DNA from: an uncultured Christensenella sp.
GTDB taxonomy: Bacteria; Bacillota; Clostridia; Christensenellales; Borkfalkiaceae
DNA length: 60,698 nucleotides
NCBI GenBank assembly: GCA_910583855.1
Contig: CAJTYL010000011.1
Coordinates: 1 to 60,698, forward strand
Reading direction: 5' to 3'
The position numbers and the translations under genes were made by a program. This document shows, one piece after another, positions 55,142 to 60,698 of the stretch. Under the pieces are notes generated by a model. That model was not told where the DNA came from. It made no database searches and saw nothing but the letters and a program-made list of their open reading frames with translations. Positions within the stretch are counted from its first letter, which is position 1; each line of letters begins with the position of its first letter.

Positions 55142-57148
55142 ATGTTGTTGACTTCCATTAAATACGTTTCGGAAAAACGTGAAAAAGATTTCAATAAAAT
55201 GGGCGTGTATACGCTTGAAGAGTTGGTCCGCCACTTCCCGCGTGACTATCTTGACCTGCGCCATACCACGCTATTGAAGAACGCCTATCATAACGACGTT
55301 ATTTTAACCGTATGCGAAGTCCTGAACGTTGAAGCCAACCCATATGCAAGGCGTCCATTCGTAAAAGCTTTATGCCAGCAAAGCGGTCACACGTTCACCG
55401 CAATTTGGTTCAATCAGCCCTACGTCGCGCAAAAGCTTCAACGTGGCGAATACCTTTTTTACGGCAGGGTGCAGAACAAATACGGCATGGGCTGCCAGAT
55501 GACCAATCCGTCGTTTGAACGCGCTGACAAAATCCGCAACCTTCAAGGGCTCGTTCCCGTCTATTCCTTATCTGGCGGACTAACGCAGGGAGTGGTAAGA
55601 ACGGCAATCCGGCAAGCGCTCAAAAAGGTACGTTATTTAAGCCATATCCCCGCCCCTTTGATAAAAAAGTATAGTTTAATTCCTTTGTCGGAAGCGTACT
55701 TCAAGGTACACTGTCCCGAAACGAAAGAGGATGTAAAAGCAGGCTCCGCGCGCATCGCGTTGGAAGAATATTTTCTTCTTATTTCCGCCTTTAAGGTGAT
55801 AAAGGGCGGGCGCGAGGAGGCGAGAATGCGCCGCTACAGCGTCACGGAAGGCGACTTAAATGGGTTTATTTCCCGTTTCCCGTTTGAATTTACGAGCGGA
55901 CAGAAGGAAGCGGTATCTAAAATTTTCGACGCCGTTCATTCTCCGCATAAAATGAATATGCTTTTGCAGGGCGACGTGGGCAGCGGCAAGACCGCAGTTG
56001 CGTTAAGCGGCATATATATGGGGGTCAAATCGGGTTTTCAGGCGGCAATGATCGCCCCTACCGAGGTTTTGGCCCGCCAGAACGCGGAGCTTATAAAGCG
56101 TTATTTTCCCGAATACAAAGTTGAAACTTTAACGGGCTCAACGCCCGCTGCAGAGAAAAAGCTGATAAAGAAAGTACTTGCAAGCGGCGAGGTTGACGTC
56201 GTATGCGGTACTCACGCGGTAATTCAGGACGACGTCGTTTTCAAAAATCTTGCCTTCGCCGTCTGTGACGAGCAACACCGTTTCGGTGTTGCGCAGCGCT
56301 CTTCGCTGTTGGAAAAGGGCGAGGGGTGCGACGTGCTCGTTATGTCGGCAACGCCCATCCCCCGCACGTTGTCGCTCATTTTCTACGGCGATTTGGACGT
56401 AACTACCATAAAGGATAAACCACGTTTGCGTCAGGAAATATCCACGTCGATCATTCCCGAGAGAAAGTATAACGATATGCTAAGATACGTTGCGGAGCAG
56501 GCAAAGGCGGGCAACCAGACTTATTTTGTCTGCCCCAAAATCGAGGGCGACGAAGAGGGCACGGTTATGTCGGTAACCGAGCTTTTCGACGACCTTCGCG
56601 CCAAAATGCCCTACGTCCGTTTCGCCCTTCTGCACGGCAAAATGAAGGACAGGGAGAAGAACGCCGTTATGTCCGCGTTCAAGGCAAAGGAATACGACTG
56701 CCTAGTTTCTACGACCGTCATAGAGGTTGGCGTGGACGTTCCGGACGCGACCACGATGATTATTTATAACGCGGAAAGGTTCGGGCTTTCGCAGCTCCAC
56801 CAGCTTCGCGGGCGCGTCGGCAGGGGCGACAAAAAAAGCTACTGTTTTCTTTTAATGGGCTCCGATACCGAGGAGGCGCGCGAACGCCTTTCGGTCATAA
56901 AAAACTGCTCGGACGGGTTCGAAATTGCCGAAGCCGACTTGAAGATGCGCGGCGGCGGCGACTTTATGGGTACGCGCCAAAGCGGCAGAATGCTTTCGGA
57001 GATAAAAAATCTCAAATTTCCGGTCGAAACCGTGTTCACGGCAAAGAAGCTGTCGGACGAAGCCTTTTCGGGCATACTTGACACGCACGACCTGACGCGG
57101 ATAGCCGCGGAGAAATACAAAGACTTAGCCGGCGTAACCTTAAACTAA
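55142..57148 (+). CDS. recG: ATP-dependent DNA helicase RecG
   Basis: Fork-reversal helicase, 668 aa. N-terminal wedge domain (NKMGVYTLEELVRHFPRDYLDL, HTFTAIWFNQPYV), Walker A LLQGDVGSGKTAVAL, DEQHRFG box, SATPIPRTL, STTVIEVGVDVPDAT and HQLRGRVGRG; TRB motif DLKMRGGGDFMGTRQSG. No Shine-Dalgarno precedes the ATG and a TAATAA-like -10 lies just upstream. Last gene of the yicC block. Confidence 0.96.
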   Translation: MLLTSIKYVSEKREKDFNKMGVYTLEELVRHFPRDYLDLRHTTLLKNAYHNDVILTVCEVLNVEANPYARRPFVKALCQQSGHTFTAIWFNQPYVAQKLQRGEYLFYGRVQNKYGMGCQMTNPSFERADKIRNLQGLVPVYSLSGGLTQGVVRTAIRQALKKVRYLSHIPAPLIKKYSLIPLSEAYFKVHCPETKEDVKAGSARIALEEYFLLISAFKVIKGGREEARMRRYSVTEGDLNGFISRFPFEFTSGQKEAVSKIFDAVHSPHKMNMLLQGDVGSGKTAVALSGIYMGVKSGFQAAMIAPTEVLARQNAELIKRYFPEYKVETLTGSTPAAEKKLIKKVLASGEVDVVCGTHAVIQDDVVFKNLAFAVCDEQHRFGVAQRSSLLEKGEGCDVLVMSATPIPRTLSLIFYGDLDVTTIKDKPRLRQEISTSIIPERKYNDMLRYVAEQAKAGNQTYFVCPKIEGDEEGTVMSVTELFDDLRAKMPYVRFALLHGKMKDREKNAVMSAFKAKEYDCLVSTTVIEVGVDVPDATTMIIYNAERFGLSQLHQLRGRVGRGDKKSYCFLLMGSDTEEARERLSVIKNCSDGFEIAEADLKMRGGGDFMGTRQSGRMLSEIKNLKFPVETVFTAKKLSDEAFSGILDTHDLTRIAAEKYKDLAGVTLN

Positions 57149-57436
57149 GGAATACGGAATGGGAGAAACTGCATAAACGATTATAGAGTGCGTGGCAATA
57201 CCGTGCTTTTTAATTATTGTGAACGTAGCCGTACAGTTATGATGGAGAGAGCGCAGCGCAAAAGAGAGGCAAAAGCAGACCACGGTTGCTTTACCGTCAG
57301 AATGCCTGTAATTTTTACAATCAGTTTGGTTCGGCTATAATAGTCTTTACCGTATTGCGGTGTTTTTTACCTGTCAGGTAATTAAAAAATCAGATTCGGG
57401 TATCCCTTGGTCGCAAATTCTTAGTGTGATATCTGT
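57149..57436. other. Gap with decayed sequence
   Basis: Short broken frames such as IPCFLIIVNVAV suggest remnants of a membrane protein gene in several frames; nothing intact. Probably the upstream part of the pseudogene that follows. Confidence 0.4.
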
Positions 57437-57732
57437 ATGGGCGCGTTCGTTATTTTGTGCCTTGTTTACGCCCATATGTTTATACGTCAGAAAATAGAAG
57501 TTAACGGCAATACCGCGAAAGTCACGGCCGCCTTTTCTAAACCTTATACTTTCACTCCGTTGCAGATAAGAGAAGTAAAAAAATTTGATCATAATCTCAA
57601 AATCAGGTTAGAAGGTAAAAAGCTGTCGGTTTACCGCATCTGTTTGCTATAATCTTTGCGATAATTGGCTCGGTTGGTGGGCTTATTCTTAAAAAACGGG
57701 TTTACGGCAAAAAATCCGCTAAATTCGTTTGA
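57437..57732 (+). pseudogene. Remnant of a membrane protein gene
   Basis: The frame from 57437 encodes a hydrophobic helix (FVILCLVYAHMFI) and a beta-rich stretch (KIEVNGNTAKVTAAFSKPYT...FTPLQIREVKKF) and stops at 57652. A second frame, one base apart, continues with GLPHLFAIIFAIIGSVGGLI and a KKRVYGKK end to TGA at 57732. Together they look like one membrane protein broken by a frameshift near 57620-57635. No start signals. Family not recognised. Confidence 0.55.
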
Positions 57733-57757
57733 CAATTAAGTAAATATTTGTTAAAAT
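57729..57757 (+). promoter_or_regulatory. Promoter of the str operon
   Basis: TTGACA (57729-57734), 17-base spacer, TAAAAT (57752-57757); start predicted near 57764, leader about 140 nt. Overlaps the pseudogene stop and the left arm of the hairpin at 57755. Confidence 0.75.
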
Positions 57758-57813
57758 TGCTTTCGCACGTTTACTATGGACAACTATGTGAACAGTGCGC
57801 GAAGCAATTTTTG
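57755..57813 (+). terminator. Hairpin overlapping the str promoter
   Basis: AATTGCTTTCGCAC pairs with GTGCGCGAAGCAATT (one mismatch), continued inward by GTTTAC/GTGAAC, then TTTTTG. For transcripts from upstream this is an intrinsic terminator. Transcripts from the promoter start inside the left arm and keep only the CGCAC-GTTTAC part, a 5' hairpin. Confidence 0.55.
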
Positions 57814-57903
57814 CTCTAACCATATTATATATAGCTTTTAGCTCTCCGCTTTTAAGGGTATGCGGAAGAGGTGAAATATTCATTAAAACAAGGAGGTAAA
57901 AAG

Positions 57904-58278
57904 ATGCCTACAATCAACCAGCTCATAAGAAACGGTAGAGAAAGACAGGTCTACAAGTCGAAATCGCCCATTTTGGACAACTGTCCACAGAAGCGCGGCG
58001 TATGCCTTTCGGTTACGACTACGACCCCCAAGAAGCCTAACTCCGCTATAAGAAAGATTGCAAGGGTTCGCCTTACCAATAAACAGGAAGGTACCGTTTA
58101 CATTCCCGGCGAAGGTCACAACCTGCAGGAGCACTCGTCCGTCCTCATCCGCGGCGGCCGTGTAAAGGACTTGCCCGGCGTTCGTTATCACATTATCCGT
58201 GGCGCACTCGATACGGCAGGCGTTTCCAAGAGAATGCAAGCGCGTTCGCGTTACGGCGCAAAACGCCCCAAGAAATAA
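57904..58278 (+). CDS. rpsL: 30S ribosomal protein S12
   Basis: S12 of the decoding centre, 124 aa. MPTINQLIRNGRE, LTPKKPNSAIRKIARVRL-like stretch (TTPKKPNSAIRKIARVRLTN) with both Lys of the streptomycin region unchanged, and LQEHSSVLIRGGRVKDLPGVRYH. AAGGAGG before the ATG at 57904. First gene of the str operon; rpoB/rpoC do not precede it here. Confidence 0.98.
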   Translation: MPTINQLIRNGRERQVYKSKSPILDNCPQKRGVCLSVTTTTPKKPNSAIRKIARVRLTNKQEGTVYIPGEGHNLQEHSSVLIRGGRVKDLPGVRYHIIRGALDTAGVSKRMQARSRYGAKRPKK

Positions 58279-58300
58279 AAAGTAAAATTTTTTAAATAAT

Positions 58301-58480
58301 TAACGGCGCAAGCAAAACCACGCTTTTGCGCCAACGCACCCAATTTGTCGCTATGCGACCTCGGCGGTGTGAATTTGCGCAATTATATATCTGTTGCGTT
58401 TAAAAATTGCGCAAAGAGCGGCAGAGCCGCTAATAATCACGAAAAATCGCAGGCGCAGAATAGCCGAGATTTTTGTGAAT
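58301..58480 (+). repeat. Family B structured repeat, copy B2
   Basis: TAACGGCGCAAGCAAAACCA, GTCGC-TAT-GCGAC hairpin, GGCGGTGTGAATTTGC, TTGCGCAA twice as an inverted pair around ATTATATATC, and AGCGGC-AGA-GCCGCT. Lies between rpsL and rpsG. Compared with B1 (9111), the hairpin GTCGC/GCGAC is GTGGT/GCCGC there, still able to pair. Confidence 0.7.
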
Positions 58481-58660
58481 AATTTTTCCTACTTGTTTAC
58501 GGACGTTTCACCCTTACCGTTATAAAAGTAGGCAGTATTCACCGCAAGGTGGAGAAGGTTTGCTACCAAACACTTCATAAATTAATTTGTGAATTATTTG
58601 GCAAGCATTAGCTTATTTAAGGTATTTACCCTTAAAAAATATTTTCAGGAGGATAAAATT

Positions 58661-59131
58661 ATGCCCAGAAGAGGCGGCGTTCCCAAGAGGGACGTATTAC
58701 CCGATCCCGTGTACCATTCAAAGGTTGTTACGAAGCTCGTCAACCAGATAATGTACGACGGCAAGCGCGGAACGGCACAGAATATCGTTTACGACGCTTT
58801 CAATATAATGAGTGAAAAACTCGGCAAAGACGCAATGGAAATTTTCGAGCAGGCAATGAATAACATTATGCCCGTTCTGGAAGTTAAGGCAAGGCGCGTC
58901 GGCGGCGCTAACTATCAGGTTCCCATCGAAATCAGACCCGAAAGAAGGCAAACCCTTGCTATACGTTGGCTGGTTATCGCAACCAGAAAACGCAGCGAGC
59001 GCGAAATGAGCGCAAAGCTTGCGGCAGAGCTTATCGACGCTTACAACAACGCAGGCGGCGCGGTCAAGAAGAAGGAAGACACGCACAGAATGGCGGAGGC
59101 GAACAAGGCGTTCGCGCACTTCCGTTTCTGA
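58661..59131 (+). CDS. rpsG: 30S ribosomal protein S7
   Basis: S7, primary assembly protein and operon regulator, 156 aa. MPRRGGVPKRDVLPDPVY, RGTAQNIVYDAFNIM, RRVGGANYQVPIEIRPERR, ALAIRWL-like RQTLAIRWLV and the C-terminal HRMAEANKAFAHFRF. CAGGAGG before the ATG at 58661; the longer frame to 58589 is not used. A 380-base gap with repeat B2 to rpsL is unusually large. Confidence 0.98.
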   Translation: MPRRGGVPKRDVLPDPVYHSKVVTKLVNQIMYDGKRGTAQNIVYDAFNIMSEKLGKDAMEIFEQAMNNIMPVLEVKARRVGGANYQVPIEIRPERRQTLAIRWLVIATRKRSEREMSAKLAAELIDAYNNAGGAVKKKEDTHRMAEANKAFAHFRF

Positions 59132-59143
59132 TAGAGGTAAATT

Positions 59144-60698
59144 ATGGCAAGAGAATACGACTTATTGCATACCAGAAACATCGGTATTATGGCGCACATC
59201 GATGCGGGTAAAACCACTACTACCGAACGTATTTTGTATTATACGGGCATTAACCATAAAATCGGTGAAACGCACGACGGTACTGCAACTATGGACTGGA
59301 TGGTACAGGAGCAGGAAAGAGGTATAACCATCACTTCCGCCGCAACCACCTGCCATTGGACGAGAACGGGCGCAACCAAGAAAGACGAGTGCCGTATAAA
59401 CATAATCGACACCCCGGGACACGTTGACTTCACCGTTGAAGTCGAGCGTTCTTTGCGCGTTCTCGACGGCGCGGTCGCAACGTTCTGTGCAAAGGGCGGC
59501 GTTGAACCCCAGTCCGAAACCGTTTGGCGTCAGGCGGACAAGTACCAGGTACCCCGTATCGCGTACGTCAACAAAATGGACATCAACGGCGCAAACTTCC
59601 AGCGCGCAGTCGATATGATGCGTGAAAGGTTACAGGCTAACCCTGTTCCCATCGAGCTGCCCATCGGCAAAGAAGACACTTTCCGTGGCATTGTAGACCT
59701 TATTGAAATGAACGCTGAAATTTACGACAGCGACGACGGCAAGCAGTACCATAAGGATGAAATCCCCGCAGATTTGAAGGATGCGGCGGAAGAAGCGCAT
59801 ATGGCGGTTATGGAAGCTGCTGCAGAGGGCGACGACGCGCTTATGGAAAAGTTCCTTGAAACTATGGAACTCACCCCCGACGAAATCCGCTTAGGACTTC
59901 GCAAGGCTACCATCGCTATGAAATGCACCCCAGTTTTGTGCGGTTCTTCGTACAAAAACAAGGGCGTGCAGATGCTTTTGGACGCCGTAATCGATTTCCT
60001 TCCTTCCCCCGTAGACGTTGCTCACGTCAAGGGCGTTAACCCCGACACGGGCGCTGAGGAAGAGAGGAAAACCTCCGACGACGCGCCTTTCGCAGGACTT
60101 GCGTTTAAAATCGCAACCGACCCGTTCGTAGGTCGTCTTGCTTATTTCAGAGCATATTCGGGCGTTCTCGATTCGGGTTCTTACGTTTACAACTCAATCA
60201 AGGGCAAGAAGGAACGCGTAGGGCGTTTAGTGCAGATGCACGCTAACACCCGTACTGAAATCCCCAAGGTTTATTCGGGCGATATCTGCGCAATCGTAGG
60301 TTTAAAGGATACCACCACCGGCGATACCCTTTGCGACGAGAAGCATCCTATAGTTCTCGAACAGATGACTTTCTCCGACCCCGTTATCCAGCTCTCAATC
60401 GAGCCTAAGACCAAAGCGGGACAAGAGAAGATGACTATGGCGCTCGTAAAGCTTGCCGAAGAAGACCCTACTTTCAAGACTTATACCGATCAGGAAACGG
60501 GTCAGACTATTATAGCAGGTATGGGCGAGTTGCACCTCGACATTATCGTTGACAGACTTTTAAGAGAATTCAAAGTCGAAGCCAACGTCGGCGCGCCTCA
60601 GGTTGCTTACCGCGAGACTATCCGTCAGGCGGTTGACTGCGAGGGTATGTACAAGCGTCAGTCGGGCGGTAAAGGTCAGTACGGTCACTGCAAACTTC
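59144..60698 (+). CDS. fusA: Elongation factor G, 3' end beyond the window
   Basis: Translocation GTPase; 518 codons seen of about 690. G domain: IGIMAHIDAGKTTTTERIL, switch 2 DTPGHVDFTVEVERSLRV, NKMD; domain II (FAGLAFKIATDPFVGRLAYFRAYSG) and the start of domain III (GMGELHLDIIVDRLL), then domain IV (QVAYRETIRQ...GGKGQYGH). TAGAGG before the ATG, 12 bases after rpsG. No defect seen. Confidence 0.97.
   Translation, partial: MAREYDLLHTRNIGIMAHIDAGKTTTTERILYYTGINHKIGETHDGTATMDWMVQEQERGITITSAATTCHWTRTGATKKDECRINIIDTPGHVDFTVEVERSLRVLDGAVATFCAKGGVEPQSETVWRQADKYQVPRIAYVNKMDINGANFQRAVDMMRERLQANPVPIELPIGKEDTFRGIVDLIEMNAEIYDSDDGKQYHKDEIPADLKDAAEEAHMAVMEAAAEGDDALMEKFLETMELTPDEIRLGLRKATIAMKCTPVLCGSSYKNKGVQMLLDAVIDFLPSPVDVAHVKGVNPDTGAEEERKTSDDAPFAGLAFKIATDPFVGRLAYFRAYSGVLDSGSYVYNSIKGKKERVGRLVQMHANTRTEIPKVYSGDICAIVGLKDTTTGDTLCDEKHPIVLEQMTFSDPVIQLSIEPKTKAGQEKMTMALVKLAEEDPTFKTYTDQETGQTIIAGMGELHLDIIVDRLLREFKVEANVGAPQVAYRETIRQAVDCEGMYKRQSGGKGQYGHCKL

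Noticed and set aside
55061..55264. Small minus-strand frame over the recG start
   Set aside because: Shadow of recG, whose N-terminus matches its family.
8485..58480. Families A, B and C as CRISPR or insertion sequences
   Set aside because: Copies are scattered, not in arrays; no cas genes, no transposase and no clear target-site duplications were seen.

Overview
The window reads as a stretch of chromosome from a spore-forming Firmicute of the Clostridia, most likely an uncultured gut lineage. Reasons: the gene order ylxM-ffh-rpsP-khpA-rimM-trmD-rbgA-rnhB-yraN ... dprA-topA-trmFO-hslV-hslU and yicC-gmk-rpoZ-priA-def-fmt-rsmB-rlmN-rpe-spoVM-rpmB-yloU-yloV-recG is the Bacillus/Clostridia order; a 22-codon spoVM-like gene and a SpoIIQ-like M23 protein point to endospores; vitamin uptake uses ECF S components under TPP and FMN riboswitches. 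No transposase, integrase, tRNA, rRNA or CRISPR array was seen.

Layout. 1-6.6 kb is accessory: two small XRE regulators (one frameshifted) with tandem palindromic operators, a DUF6809-like small protein, a TPP-riboswitch-controlled ThiT-type transporter, Sel1-repeat and other small proteins, an unexplained minus-strand transcript (about 4230-4566) and a Kef-type antiporter. 6.7-23.1 kb is the SRP / ribosome maturation / tRNA modification / DNA processing block ending in HslVU. 23.3-27.3 kb holds a Sel1 protein, hisS, trxA and glyA. 27.3-28.4 kb is RibU with its FMN riboswitch on the minus strand. 28.4-33.5 kb carries tsaE-tsaB-rimI, an alpha/beta hydrolase with a probable AUU start, a membrane-anchored Mur ligase and Ddl. 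33.5-35.8 kb is a divergent ECF S component / MocR regulator pair and a 27-codon gene. 36-40.1 kb is a minus-strand block: SpoIIQ-like peptidase, a YwmB-like protein, a CorA-type transporter behind a leader-peptide attenuator, and an M1-type lipoprotein. 40.2-57.1 kb is the plus-strand yicC to recG block, preceded by a degenerate C-N hydrolase and a leaderless acetyltransferase. 57.1-60.7 kb has a decayed membrane protein gene and the str operon (rpsL, rpsG, start of fusA, cut by the window end).

The most striking signal is not a protein. A dispersed element (family A, at least nine copies plus one diverged) nearly always starts at the stop codon of a plus-strand gene. Its ends form an inverted repeat that changes in a compensating way between copies (AAAACGCA/TGCGTTTT, AAACCTAA/TTAGGTTT, AACTGCG/CGCAGTT), and inside is a small hairpin whose stem sequence also differs from copy to copy but stays complementary around a loop ending in AA. 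That is the mark of a conserved RNA structure in 3' untranslated regions. A second structured family (B) follows rpsP and rpsL. Other points worth checking are a transcription attenuator with a 12-residue leader peptide ahead of the CorA-type gene, and several genes whose start codon lies so close to a good -10 box that their mRNAs must be leaderless or nearly so.
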